Shown: one piece after another, positions 34,142 to 45,725 of the stretch
Position numbering within the stretch: position 1 is the first letter of the stretch
Layout of the letters: each line of letters opens with the position of its first letter
From: Pohlia nutans
Lineage: Eukaryota > Streptophyta > Bryopsida > Bryales > Mniaceae
Assembly (NCBI GenBank): GCA_022496805.1
Contig: CM040086.1
Span: forward strand, 6,326,501-6,390,500
DNA: 64,000 nt
Direction of reading: 5' to 3'
Made by a program: the position numbers and the translations under genes
The notes under the pieces: model-generated
Told to the model about the DNA's origin: nothing
The model's input: only the letters and a program-made list of their open reading frames with translations
The model's database searches: none

Positions 34142-35610
34142 TGGTCCATAGTCTTGTTTCATTCATATCCATAGTCCCTAAATTAATCTAATTCGTGTCC
34201 ATAGTCTTTCTATCAACTACTAAGTATTACAAATCCTCTCTTTTGTTAACCCCTCAAAATGACTATGGTCTTTGGTTCATTTTAGTTTCCTTTATAATTC
34301 CAACAGAATTCAAATGTTGTAATTAGTATTCTATAAGCATGCAGGTTCCTTCTTAATCATTTTTATATTGTTCTAAATGTTGGAAAGGTATAATGAAACT
34401 TATCAGTATCTTATGTATTCGCAACTGTAATAAATCTCTTCTAAGTCAACTAGAACCAAAGACAATTCTAGCCAACTTCTAAGTGTTCTTGGCATGAACC
34501 ACCCAACCACGAGGTACTCCCCAAGACTCTAACCCAAATATATATTGGAGAAAATATAAAGTGAGTTCCTCTTAGCCTTGGAGTGTCTTATATACCTCCC
34601 CACCATGCCTAGTGCTTCCTAAGTTTAAGGGACAATTACTTCTTAAAGTAAAAATACTTCCCCTTCTAATCTTAGGACCTTCTAGAACCTTCTTAGTTCT
34701 CTTAGTTCTAGTGCAACTAATATCTTAGTCTAGACTAACTCTTAGCTTAGTCTTGACTTATCTTAGCCAATGCTACAGCAACCTTCATGCTCAACCTCCA
34801 TTCAGGTACTGACTATAGTCATTATATATCAATATATGTGTTAAACATATAATTTGGGTCCATTGTCTTCTAAAACTACAAACTTACATTACTTTGCATT
34901 GATATCACTACATGTCCATAGTCAAACTACATACAAAGTTTAAATCCAACATTCATTCCTTCAATTAAGTTCAGAGTTCTTCTGTACTATTTTTGTATCT
35001 TCACAATCAGACTATAGTCTTTCTTCTACACAATTTCCATAGTCACTCAATCTCACAGACTATGGTCCAATATCGATTATCTCTTCCTCTATTATTTCAC
35101 TCACAAATTCATACAACTATTCTAACATAGAGAAACCAATTGCTACTTCATGGCAAGACTATGGTCTGTTACTTCTCTATACTTCCAGAATTACACAATC
35201 ACAACACAATGTATAATCACAAGGACTTTATACAATTGTGTAATCACTTCATTTCTCATACAATTCCTCAATCACTGAGTACATATAGAATTACTTAAGC
35301 AAAACAAGTTTTATACAATTACGAGACCACAGACTATGGTCAAGGGCTCAAAAACTCTCACAGCTAATGGCAAGAAAACAACAAGAAAATGAACAATTAA
35401 TAGTCCTCAAAATGCCTCTCAAAATCCCAATCAGAATTGAAAAGTCACTCTCAATCAAGGTCAACTTAGATCTCAACGACCATGGTCTTGGTTTTAGTCT
35501 TTCACACTGTCCATGGTCATTAACCGCTCTAACTACTTTTAAGCATAATATTCACACAACAATTGTCTTTCTAACTAACTTTTACACACTATTCACACTA
35601 GACTATGGTC
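34142..35610. repeat. Cluster of 14 GACYATRGTC-type palindromic motifs
   Basis: Fourteen copies of a 10-bp near-palindrome lie in 1.47 kb, e.g. GACTATGGTC at 34261, 35058, 35158, 35332 and 35601; GACTATAGTC at 34811 and 35010; GACCATGGTC at 35478; and the TCCATAGTC form at 34142, 34167, 34196, 34914 and 35036. Both orientations occur, with irregular spacing (27-540 bp). The half-sites GACCA/TGGTC are those of the subterminal dyad of TTAA element E. Possibly transposase or other DNA-binding sites. Confidence 0.7.
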
Positions 35611-36357
35611 CTACAACTAAAAACAAAAAAAAACATACTACACTAAATCATAGGGAACACTTGGACCAACAACACAAGGCCACACTAGTCATAACGACAA
35701 CATAACATATAACTTCTTAAAATGTTCCCTCTCGCTAGTTGAGAATATACCTCTCTGTCATATTTGTCAAAAGAGTGAAGCTAAAATTGACTTTGAAAGC
35801 GATTGGCTTTTCAACTCTTAAATTCTTTGTTAGACTTCATATTCTTGAGTGGAAAAGAGTCTCTTAACATGGTGAAGAATCATTAGAAGACATTTGAGGC
35901 CTCCTAAGGGCTGTTAGAATCACATACAAAAAATCATCACAAAAAGAAAAAGAAATAAAATTAAAATTTGGTGGATCAAATGAAACACCGTATTAGCAAT
36001 TCATGCACTTGCAAAATTAAAAGTGCACTTGTCTTCTGTGCTCACAATGTAGTTCAACATTGCAATTTTTGGGGGAGTAAATTTCTAAGTATACAATACT
36101 TGATTGCACGAGGAAGACAAGAGGAAGACAAGAAAGAAGACAAGCAAAAAAAACAAGATAAAATAAAAGAAAATATAAAGATAAAGATAAGGATACCAAA
36201 TAAATTAAATAATTGTTTCTTTACAACTTAGGGATTGTAGAAAGACAAAATCGTTGTTTTATAGAAAAAAATTCAAACAAATTTTTTAAACCAAATATGC
36301 TCATGAAATGAGTACACTTGACCAAGTGCAAAATTAGGGAATTGGGTGTTTTAGGGG
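34250..36357. mobile_element. Possible long TTAA-flanked element J
   Basis: A left end CCCCTCAAAATGACTATGGTC follows TTAA (34246-34249), and a right end TTTTAGGGG precedes TTAA (36358-36361), giving about 2.1 kb that spans most of the motif cluster and the fold-back relative. The 112-codon frame at 35367-35705 is not a recognisable transposase. The pairing of these two ends is inferred; three motif copies lie outside the left end. Confidence 0.4.
35978..36350. mobile_element. Short relative of the 6210-7613 fold-back element
   Basis: Ends AACACCGTATTAGCAATTCA and GAATTGGGTGTT, subterminal GCACTTG and CAAGTGC, and the interior (GGAAGACAAGA repeats, AGATAAAGATAAGGAT, TTAAATAATTGTTT) match the right arm of the larger element. 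Only one arm is present, so it is not a full hairpin. Confidence 0.7.
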
Positions 36358-36491
36358 TTAAACATAAAATATTGGTTAGTTGATGGCAATTGCATGGTAC
36401 GGGCTACTATATATGCATGTTACTATGCACTCCTTTGTAAATTTTGAGATTTTTGAAAATTTATGACATTGAGACAATGACAGGTTATTAA

Positions 36492-37348
36492 CCCTTAACT
36501 TCGTGGGCGACCCAAAATGGGTCGCTCTATTTTTAGAACTGAAAATATCTTGAGGAAGGAGTGCCTGAATGATTCAAAATTTGGGCCAATTTTGTGTAGA
36601 AACGAGTTAGCTATCTAATGGTGTAGTTTGATTTGGAGAAATTCACATTGTCAATTTTACAAAAATCCACAAGTGTTGGGTGGTCACAAAACTGAGGAAG
36701 AAAAGTCAACATAAGAGAGTGACGGGCGAATGACGAGCTGCCACGTATTCCAATTGCGCAGGGCGGCTTGTGGGTGGGTGTAGCTACTAAAATGCAAATC
36801 TTGCACTTGGATTTCACCTTTTTTCCAAAATTCTTTTTCCTACTGTATATGTTCTTTTGTGTACTTTCAACTTACCGTGTCTGATTTTGCAATGGAAGAT
36901 CAAATTTGTAAGAATTTGTAAGATTTCTTTCAAAGTCACAAGTGAACTAGTAAAAAGTGGATGTCATGTCAAGGCCTCTTTCTCACTCATTAATTATCCT
37001 AAAAATACAGAACTAGTTGTCATGCGTAGGGAACTTGATTATTTTCAGAATTCCAAACGGCACCAACTTTCTAAAATAATATGTGCCCAAGAGAGTTGGT
37101 CAAAGTTCATTTTCAACAGTGAGAAAACAGTGAATTTCTTGGAATACCCTTCACTTTTATGTCCCATCCAAGCAACCTATAACTCAGATTGATCCTAAAC
37201 TTTGTAAAGATGAAGGTGACTTGCATATCTACAAGATCTTACGGTTGATTTTGTAAAAAAGTGAACAACATAAGTTTGAGCAACATGTATCCCTAACCAA
37301 AAAAATCAGGGTCCAAAACACGCTGAAAATGGTTCAGGAAGTTAAGGG
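36492..37348. mobile_element. TTAA-flanked element F (857 bp)
   Basis: Starts CCCTTAACTTCGTGGGCG and ends CAGGAAGTTAAGGG; TTAA at 36488-36491 and 37349-37352. The left end carries the perfect dyad GACCCAAAATGGGTC at nt 18-32; the right end has a CTGAA...TTCAG dyad. A 111-codon frame inside is not recognisable. Confidence 0.8.
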
Positions 37349-37352
37349 TTAA

Positions 37353-39118
37353 GTTTTGAGACTTGTTTTGGTTAAGCAGGAGTGCAACCTAAGTGACCAT
37401 CTCAAGAAATTCTTAAAAATACGATGTGCTTCTTAATAGGACACAAATCAAAGTAAAGCTAGTGCATTGTCGCACTACCAAATATGCACTCCAAATTTCA
37501 GAAGGGAAGGAGAAAAAAGGGTTGTATATGGAATTATGAGTTATAATTTTCTAATTTTCAAATACGTGACGAAAATATCTACCAATTTTTTTGAATTTTT
37601 AAGTTGATTAAAGTTCTAAATTTTAAAATGTATCATTTTTGGTAGATTTGAATTGTTTCTCTATTTTAAATTTTTTTATATAAATTCTTTTTTGGATATG
37701 AGAGAAAATTTTGGAGGTGGAATTATTTTAATTTTTTTAAAAATAGAGTCAAATTTTGATAATAAATTGGTCAAATTGATATTAGAATGGGAGTTTTGAT
37801 ATTCATAATCTTCAACGTAAAATAATTTTAAACAAACTAAAATTTTATATTTTGTTTGATACCTACATAAATTTAGAAGTTGGTTCACTTCATTTTTCAT
37901 TGAAGCATTTCTTATATGTTTTCAAAATTGGTTTGATAGCTAGCTTTTTAGACAAAATGCACAATGTGCATCAAAACACTTGCAAAAAGAAGGTGGTTCG
38001 TACCATCCAAACGCCATGTTGTAGAAAGGTAGTTTAACTTTATAATCGTTCATCAAAGGCACCATCAAACTGTCATTGGAATGAAGAGGCTTACAAATGC
38101 AACTTTTATTCTAAAAGCATGCCAACAGCTCCACACCATTTGACATTTAATTTTACTGCCACTTAGGAGTTAATGTAATGTAGAAAAGCTACAAGGCGGG
38201 CTATAGCCAAAAAAAAACCTAACAACACTATCTCGCAGTTCAACACCACTGACATTACCTAGTCCGTAATTCAACCGTTGACCAACTCATAATCAAACTT
38301 AGTGTGAGTGATTTAGAGGCGCCAATGCTCATCTATTTGGCGGAGACAACACAAACAACGGCCACGTGCACCATTTTTTTGGAGCAACTCAACATGTCGC
38401 TACAAAAGTGCTTCAATTTATAGTAGGCGTCGCATGCTACAGCTACCTTGTTTGTTGGGCATGCTCTAACCATGTTTTTTTCTTTACTTGTCTTTTATTT
38501 TCCCTTTTATCGTACTATACACTGGGTGGGCATCAATGTAGGTCCCCAATAAATCCATTGAAACTAAGGGCCAATCTAGACTACGGACAAAGAAGTCGTC
38601 CTATGGTCCTCTAAAATCTATTATTGGCCCATGAACTTGTCACGGGACGACCTGGGTTTATACTACCAATAATTTATTTATTTTTAAATATAAAATATAA
38701 AATAAATAAAATAAAAACTATAAAACTATAAAACTATAAAACTGAGGTCCCAAAAGGCATATAAAGTGGATGATGATTCATGGTGCAATGGGCTTCGTGG
38801 CCAGTCGAGCAAAAACCTCTCTCGCTACATAATGAAGAGACCATGATTGGAAAAGGCCGTTTTAATATTTCTATAAATATAAATATAAATATTTCATTTT
38901 ATTATTTTAATAAATAAGCTGCCCACCGTTGTTGTAGTTACTATAGTTAAGATACATTCGTAATTTACACCTAGTATGAGGCCCGAGAGTTTTAAATTTT
39001 TCATTTTTATGAAGTATGACTATGTGAATAATCCATTTCCTTGGTCACGGCTCTTGCTCCATAGTCTAAACTGGCCCTAAACCAACCATGCACTATTGAC
39101 ATAGCTCTGTGGTCACTC
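37353..39118. other. AT-rich spacer, no gene
   Basis: About 1.8 kb with no convincing frame (at most 82 codons) and no bounded repeat. Short homopolymer-rich and ATAAA-rich tracts occur near 38680-38740 and 38870-38900. Confidence 0.4.
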
Positions 39119-39437
39119 ATGGCCCATTCACACTAGTCACCCAATGCAAGTGCGGCAAAGAATCTGCGTTTGTCAAGTGAGTTTTTGGTAGCTACATTGT
39201 GCTCCTTAAAAATAAAAATAAAAATAAAAACCTAACACATGCAAGAAGTTGCTCCAACACATTTTGGGTGTCACAAGAATTTTACGTTCCACCAACGCAC
39301 ATGCATTGGCCAAAAGCAAGAAGAGGCAAGGCTATGACATGTCAAGAAATTGTATACTGTCTTTGAAATTTATCTTACAACACTCTAGGAACACAAAGCA
39401 AGTGCTAAGATACAGCTTCTTTATGTGAATGGGCCAT
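39119..39437. mobile_element. MITE with ATGGCCCATTCACA ends, copy 1
   Basis: Termini ATGGCCCATTCACACTA and TGTGAATGGGCCAT; 319 bp. Interior motifs (CAAGTGCGGCAAAGAATCTG, TTGGCCAAAAGCAAGAAGAG) are shared, partly inverted, with 43032-43337 and the incomplete copy around 41571-41788. Confidence 0.7.
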
Positions 39438-39681
39438 CAGCTGTGCAATTCCCATTGTCCATTTTTAATTATTATTTTAATTGTTTATGCATACCGTTAT
39501 TGTAGATTTGTAGATCAGTGCCAGTGTTAACTTAGACAATTCCCTGTTTCAAGGACCAGACGATTTGTATGATAAACAGTCCAAAATGTTGCACAGTTTA
39601 CCATACGCAGACATCAGTTCTCTCCACCGGGATATGAAATGTCTCTTATTTTTGTTGACCCATTCTTGGGATCCCGGCTGA

Positions 39682-40139
39682 GAGCATTCCCACCCATGCA
39701 CGTTAGGACTAACTCGTTGAAATTATTCATCTACATTTTATTTTTTTAAATTGACACTAAGGGAGCTAAATTTCATTGCAGAGAAAAAAGCCACACATGG
39801 ACCTGGACCCCAGATGAACCGGCGACAATCTTTAGTTTTTCACTATAAGGGCCGCAGCCTCTACTTAACTAATTGAACCTCTCCATATTCATCTACATTT
39901 GAAGGGCCCTTGCACTCACACTCCTCCACCCTTGCACGCCCCTCACATATCAAAAGTGCGCATCAAATAGTCAATGGACCAATCACAATTAGAATGTGAG
40001 GATATAATCAACTAAATACTGATTTGAAGGCCCAATTTCTAACACTCTAGGATTGAGAGTCATTTTTGAAGGGCCATTAGCACTTTTCATCTACTTCTTG
40101 AGTGTGAGAGACTCTAGGAGGGCATGGGTGGCCCTGCAC
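39682..40139 (+). mobile_element. PIF/Harbinger-like MITE, copy 1, with nested SINE
   Basis: Starts GAGCATTCCCACCCATGCAC and ends GGCATGGGTGGCCCTGCAC, flanked by TGA and TAA. It aligns with 51849-52148 over its whole length apart from the 148-bp SINE and its duplicated target at 39725-39900. The TAA-type duplication suggests PIF/Harbinger. Confidence 0.8.
39739..39886 (-). mobile_element. tRNA-type SINE with 14-bp target duplication
   Basis: The exact duplication ATTCATCTACATTT flanks the insert (39725-39738 and 39887-39900). On the minus strand it has a perfect pol III A box (TAGTTAAGTAG), a partial B box (GGTTCATCTGG) about 51 nt further on, and a 3' end GCAATGAAATTT...AATTTAAAAAAATA. The uninterrupted copy of the host MITE at 51849 shows the empty site. 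Confidence 0.9.
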
Positions 40140-40693
40140 TAAGTTCGTAAATTCACTTTGCGTAATTCACTTAGTTATCCTTAAAGTCACCTTGTATTTC
40201 ATTTCTTTTTTCCTCTACAATTGAGTATTTCAATTTGTTTCAAAAATAATAATTTAGTTCTAAATTGTAAAAAGTCACCTTGATTTTGAAGAATCTACCA
40301 TGAATTTTGTTTTATATACTCTTACTTGATCATTCCAAATAGTTAAAAGGTATGGAAGAGCCTTTATGGTTTATCATTATTAGGTGTGTAAGAGCTTGGT
40401 GCTCTTGAAACTCATATGAAATGTTTTTGGACACTAAGAAAAGGAGCTCAAAAACATTTTGCATGAGTTTGAAGAGCATAAAAATTATAAATATACATAC
40501 AGTTCTAAAATACCTTTTCACTATGGTTAACTTTATGCCAAAAAACTAATTTCAATGACCAATAGAAAAAATTATTGCCACATTTCACTTGTTATGCGAT
40601 GTCAAACTACACATTTTGGATGCCCTACCCTGAAAACGCCATGTTTTAATGACGAATGGCATGCTAGTTTAGGTCACTCTCATCACCTGAAAG
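40140..40693. other. AT-rich spacer, no gene
   Basis: No gene, RNA or bounded repeat is seen; the longest frame is 63 codons. Confidence 0.35.
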
Positions 40694-41384
40694 GAATATG
40701 GCACTCTCAATGGAGCTGGGAATGACAAGTAGCAAACTCCTATCATCACAATGTTGACAAGTCAAGTTTTTGCGATGTTTTACTTATGCACATACGCACA
40801 TACAATAAAAATACGTTACACATACAATTACTATAAATCAACAATACGTTCAATATGCAATGTTCTTTAGTGATTTTGGTGATTTAAAATTTTGTTCAAA
40901 CTGAATTATATTTATCACAACACCATTGATTGATTTTTTCATTTTTAAACCATGGAGAGGAAGGGAGAGAGATTCTAGCCTAAAGGTCCACGGTGAATGG
41001 AGAGTATGTTGGAGAAAGTGCTACCAATTGGGATACCAACAAAAGTTCAAGAATCATGAATCATTCATCTTTAAGAGATTCATAACGAGAATGTGCACCA
41101 TCTTAACAAACATAGTTTACTTAGGATCAATTTAGAATACATCTATATTTAACAATTTGAATTAAAATTCATAGATTATTTATATGATGTCCGAATAATG
41201 CATTTTGATTGGTGAATTAGGTTGAAATCCTTCTTCACTTCATTGAATGGCGTATTTAGTATTCAGAGAGAATTGATGTCTATTATCACAATTTGTTCAA
41301 AGGTGAAGAAAAATAGAGTCCCTTGACACTACATAGGAGTTTGCTACTTGTCATTCTCACTTTCATTAAGAGTGTCATATTTAT
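40694..41384. mobile_element. Element with ~50-bp inverted ends
   Basis: The left end around GGGAATGACAAGTAGCAAAC and CTCCTAT is inverted at 41333-41384 (ATAGGAGTTTGCTACTTGTC, AAGAGTGTCATAT). The ~590-bp interior contains a decayed piece resembling TTAA family A near 40860-40930. Class undetermined. Confidence 0.6.
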
Positions 41385-41570
41385 TATAAAGTTGCCATAT
41401 GTCATTGGAACACTACATTCATTTATTCATACGAGAACACTTTTTCTCCATAAAATTAAATAGTGTCGAGGTTGAGAAATAGTGTCCTAGGATACTAAAT
41501 ATGCCATTTATTTAGCGTTGTATAAAGATTCACTTATAATGAATTTATGTTTGATAATATTACCAATGGT

Positions 41571-41781
41571 CATGGTCCATTCACACCAAGAAGTTGCAAC
41601 ACTTGCGTTTTGAGTTCTTGGAACTCTCCAAGGTAATTTTTGAAAATAATATAAAAGTTCTTGCGGTGTTAGAGCCTTTTCTCTTCCTACTTTTGGCCAA
41701 AACATGTGCATTGGTGAAGAAGCAACTTTTGTTGCATCACCCAAAATGCGTTAGAGCAGCTTCTTGCATGCGTCAGGTTAA
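41571..41781. mobile_element. Incomplete copy of the ATGGCCCATTCACA MITE
   Basis: A left end (CATGGTCCATTCACACCAAG) and interior matching 43032-43337 (TTTGGCCAAAACATGTGCAT, CAAAATGCG) are present, but it is cut off by TTAA element G, which starts at 41782. Confidence 0.55.
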
Positions 41782-42302
41782 CCCCTAGAGAACCACGTGG
41801 CTTCTGGAACTAGAAAGTGAGGAATTTCGAGTTGTTGGACCATGAATTGTAAATTGAGCAACAAAGAGACCCTAGTTCTTTTTGAGAGCTGAATCCGTGA
41901 GTACTTCTTGATCGAAATTTCATGAAGTGTGCAATTTTTGGTGATATTTTTGAGCTGCAAGGAGGTTATTTGGGCGTCACTTGAGACCCTCGTATCTTTC
42001 TCCTCACACCTCCAAATTAATTGAAATTTTTTGCACATGTTTGAAATAATAATTTCATAATTTTTGGAGCACTTTTGATCAATCCAATTTCAACATATGT
42101 ACAAAATACCCTAAACAAGTTCCATCAACCTTTTCAACGGTGGCATTTTCTCAAAAAGTGTGCGATTTTGTCGATCCTTTTTTCATACTAAAGCTATGTA
42201 AGTCTTCTTTGATTTCAACGGTGCCGATCGTCAAAATTAACCCACACCAATGAGGAATTGAGCTTGTTATAAGAGTTAGTTAAGAAAACAAGAGCTAAGC
42301 TA

Positions 42303-42339
<37 letters not shown>

Positions 42340-42349
42340 CCTTTAGGGG
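41782..42349. mobile_element. TTAA-flanked element G (568 bp) with 32-C run
   Basis: Starts CCCCTAGAGAACCACGTGG and ends GGTCCTTTAGGGG; TTAA at 41778-41781 and 42350-42353. A run of 32 C (42305-42336) sits immediately inside the right end. The right TTAA is shared with family C copy 2. Confidence 0.75.
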
Positions 42350-42353
42350 TTAA

Positions 42354-42944
42354 CCCCTAAACGTCACAACATCTAGTTTCTCAAGAACTAACAAATTCAA
42401 ACTCACCTTATGTTATCATCTATTTTTAGATGAAAGACATTCAAATTTTGGAGACACTAATTCACCAAATTGTTGTCCTATCTAATGGTTGGATTTAGTG
42501 ATACATGAGTACATATTTTTTTCAAATTAAAAATGTCGAAGTGTATCAAATTGTTGACCAAGCCAAATTTTCATTGACTACAGTTCAAAAGTAGCCTTGC
42601 ATAAATGAGGTCATAGGTTTAAGGAACACAAAAATATCAAAAAATCACCATGTTTAAGAGTATCTCATTGCATATTCATTTCATATTCATTCCAACAAAT
42701 TTGACTCAAAAATATTAAAATTTGGTTTGTAATCAAATTTAGAAGGAATTTTAATTTTAACTTTCAAACTTTATAATTAAATATTAGCAATAGTATTGGT
42801 GAATTGAATTGTATGGATGGCATTTAAAATTCGCAATCTAGAACTTTGATTTGTATATCAATCACAAAATATTATTCTAAATAGTATTTTATGATGATTT
42901 TTTTCAAATTGCCAATTCCAACGATACCCTTGTATATTTAGTAG
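42354..42944 (-). mobile_element. TTAA-flanked element, family C copy 2
   Basis: 591 bp, reverse orientation to 28025-28604, matching along its length (ATCCAACCATTAGATAGGAC in complement, TTGACCAAGCCAAA, AAATATTAGCAATAG). Left TTAA (42350-42353) is shared with element G; right TTAA at 42945-42948. The right CCCC end is eroded. Confidence 0.75.
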
Positions 42945-43031
42945 TTAAAGAAGTAAATATCACAGAGGCACAGTGTAGCTACAAAAAACTTATATGACAA
43001 ACACAAATTCTTTGCCGCACTTGGGTTGGGT

Positions 43032-43337
43032 GATGGCCCATTCACACCAAGAAGCTCCATCACTTGCCTCGCGTTTTTAGAATGCTGCAAGGTAAATTTC
43101 CAAAATAATATACAACATCTTGAGGTGTCAGAGCCTTGTCTCTTCCTGCTTTTGGCCAATGCATGTGCGTTCGTAAAGCGCAAATTTCTTGCGGCACTTA
43201 AAATGCAGTGGATTCTTGTATACCTTAGGTTTTATTTTTATTTTTTACAGGAGCACCTTTAAGCTACCAAAAACTTACTTGACGAACGTAGATTCTATGC
43301 CGCACTTTGCGTTGGATGATTGGTGTGAATGGGCCAT
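43032..43337. mobile_element. MITE with ATGGCCCATTCACACCA ends, copy 2
   Basis: Perfect 17-bp inverted ends ATGGCCCATTCACACCA and TGGTGTGAATGGGCCAT, 306 bp; the right end is repeated once more just outside (43341-43356). Confidence 0.75.
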
Positions 43338-43356
43338 GAGTGGTGTGAATGGGTCA

Positions 43357-44216
43357 TCAGCCCCTAATAGGGGAGATTACTGCTGCACATATACCTTGTC
43401 AATAGCTGCAATGGCTGAGAGGCTGATTACTGACGTGGTTACATATAAGTTATTTATTTTCAAATTAGAGACAAATCGAGTGATTTATTCCATTGCAAAG
43501 AGATAACTGACATGGCAACCTATTTCTCATTAGCAAAGTTGAGGTGCACCTAGTTTTTCAATCAAATTAATAAGTTTTACATTGTTCACTGTTATGCGCC
43601 AATTCTGCTAATAATAGTTGTATGAAAAAGCAATTATAATAGTGAGTAACTACTCTCAATAAAAGACACAATTGATACCGAATTTTCCTCGAGGAAAGCC
43701 ACGTGCACCGACCCAGACAAATGGTTGCATTCATACTCTAACCGTATTATTTTACGTATAATGCTACACATAATACGATAAACTACATACGGAAGCAGAG
43801 GTCATTGTGCTCTGAAATGGACATTTTCAGTGGGTGGTAATACGTAATAAAAATGTAAAAATATGGAAGTGATTACATAAAATAAATTTTAATTTAAATA
43901 AATAAAAACTCTGTCCATAAGAGATTAATTTAGGTGAATGTCGGTGGTTCTATTAGACCCACCCTTAGGCTCAGTAAGATTTTTGGGCCACCGGAGGATG
44001 ACGTGGCCTTCTATGAAATATTCTGCTGTGGAGTCTTCATCAGGCGTGGATTCTCCAGAAAACATAAAAAATATAAAATGGTAATAATTATTATTTTAAT
44101 TACTAAATTTACAAAAAGGGAAAAGAAAAAGAACAAAAAGAGACTGAGGGTATGTGTGGATGTAAAAGAGCAAGGTTCTAACAAAGTTTAACCAAGAAAC
44201 ATTTTCACAACTTTAA
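43357..44216. other. AT-rich spacer, no gene
   Basis: No recognisable coding region; frames of 85 and 105 codons in and around here overlap MITE sequence or are Lys-rich. Confidence 0.35.
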
Positions 44217-44449
44217 GTCTAAAGATCAAGAAGTCCAAATTGGGTCACATGCTTTTTTTAAATAGTTTTGAGTAGGTCATATGTAGACTTTCTATTGTTC
44301 AATTTTGTTTGTTTTCTTGCCAACACATGCCCAAATGTTCTTCATTGATTTCAGTGATATAAAATTTTGTCTCATTTTAGGTATATTCTTCTTTGCATAA
44401 TTAGTTGAATTGGTCATTTCAAAACCATGAATCTTTGATCCTTTAGAAG
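44217..44449 (-). mobile_element. TTAA-type MITE, family A copy 4
   Basis: Reverse-oriented: right-hand end ATGAATCTTTGATCCTTTAG is the complement of the family A start. TTAA at 44213-44216 and 44450-44453. Termini have lost part of the CCCC signature. Confidence 0.65.
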
Positions 44450-44810
44450 TTAAATTATCATGTCTCTTTAAAAACTTTGGCATGAATTAAAAAACGATCA
44501 CTGGAACTTGAAGATCATCACAGTTGGCTTTCAATTTCTTGCACTCGATGAGCATTTGAAGTTCAAATTTCCCACATGTAATGTTTTGGTCTTTCTCCCA
44601 CAATTTCTCACTTTAATCTACAATTAACGTATGGGTGGACAGATTTTGGGGGGACAAGCTTCATGGGGATAAAAAAAAATTCTCAGTGCTCACGAACAAA
44701 AGCTATGCCACCATTATCACAAATTAGATGATTAATGAATTCAAACATGTCCATTGTATACATAAACATCATTTAATTAAAATTTACAAATTTCTTTGGT
44801 TCAAATAGTA

Positions 44811-44930
44811 GTAGTAAGAACTCTGGTCCTTTCTTGAAGCTGGCGTGAATAAATTGTGTGTTCGACCCACCCATAGTTCAATGTCCACTGAATGAAAGAT
44901 CAATGGTGCATGACTACTTCCCATTCTTGA
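44811..44930 (-). mobile_element. (TATC)-tailed retroposon, diverged copy
   Basis: Exact 10-bp duplication TCAAATAGTA (44801-44810 and 44931-44940). The body retains AACTCTGGTCC, GGCGTGAATAAATTGTGTG and CAATGTCCACTGAA of the family in reverse orientation; the tail is replaced by GTAGTA. Confidence 0.7.
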
Positions 44931-45032
44931 TCAAATAGTACATGAATGTTTCACCTTAAAAAAATAGCTTGTTTTTAGTGAAAAGACTGGTCCTTAAACA
45001 ATGTTTTAATAATTCATAACTTATTCATACGG

Positions 45033-45344
45033 CATAACATTCAGTAGCCTTCAAGACTGCGTGTTAGTTTAATTCACCTTAATATATGGAGTCACTAGTG
45101 CTTTGTAATTGAATGGGCTATTGAATCAAATAAACAATTAAATGACACTATGGAATTGTGACTAAGTGAGTGCTTTTGATTACTATTCACTATGGTTAGT
45201 TGCTCTTACTTAATGCCACCTCATAGCTATTGATTTGATGTGGAATATCCCACATCATTTTATTTGGGGGATGAAATGATGTAGGATATTCCACATCGTT
45301 TTGATGGAGGAAGGCAACACTCACAAAAGCTACTGAATGTTATG
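45033..45344. mobile_element. MITE with CATAACATTCAGTAG ends, copy 2
   Basis: 312 bp, same termini and same internal hairpin as 32259-32679 (GATGTGGAATATCCCACATC at 45238, complement at about 45277 with one mismatch). One block of the direct repeats seen in copy 1 is missing. Confidence 0.75.
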
Positions 45345-45664
45345 GATGTTCTAATAATACATGCTAAAGTATGCTGAAATCTTCTTTCATTTGCTAATAA
45401 ACCCTATAATTTATGTTTTTAATAATAGTAAATATGCTCAGTTGTAGCAAATTATGGGGTGCATACCGAAATGGTGTGGCCGGTGTTGCACTGAAACAAC
45501 AATGGGCACTTGGGCAGGCACTTTCCTGTTACACATTCGGTGTGGGGAATGTCCCTACTCCCAAGGCTTGATGTGAGTTCCAGGAAACCTCAAAATGAAG
45601 ACCATACATAGATGCTGGTTTTGAGGTTCGGCTTCGTCATCACCAGCTGTAAATGAACTGTCAA
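45345..45664. other. Spacer, no gene
   Basis: A less AT-rich block (45470-45640) has no recognisable frame; it may be a further retroposon body, but no limits could be set. Confidence 0.3.
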
Positions 45665-45725
45665 TCACTAATTCAATGGAGTTTCATCCTCTCGTTTCAA
45701 AAAAAAAGAAGAAAAGAAGATGTAG
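45665..45725 (+). mobile_element. 5'-truncated LINE/SINE-type retroposon
   Basis: Insert of 61 bp: TTCAATGGAGTTTCATCC, TCTCGTTTC and an A-rich tail. The exact 14-bp duplication AAATGAACTGTCAA flanks it (45651-45664 and 45726-45739). Confidence 0.85.

Noticed and set aside
35367..35705. 112-codon frame inside the motif cluster as a transposase
   Set aside because: Composition is dominated by Thr/Leu/Lys from AT-rich DNA; no catalytic motif or DNA-binding fold seen.
36857..37192. 111-codon frame inside TTAA element F
   Set aside because: No motif recognisable as a transposase or other protein; likely chance in an element with no selection.
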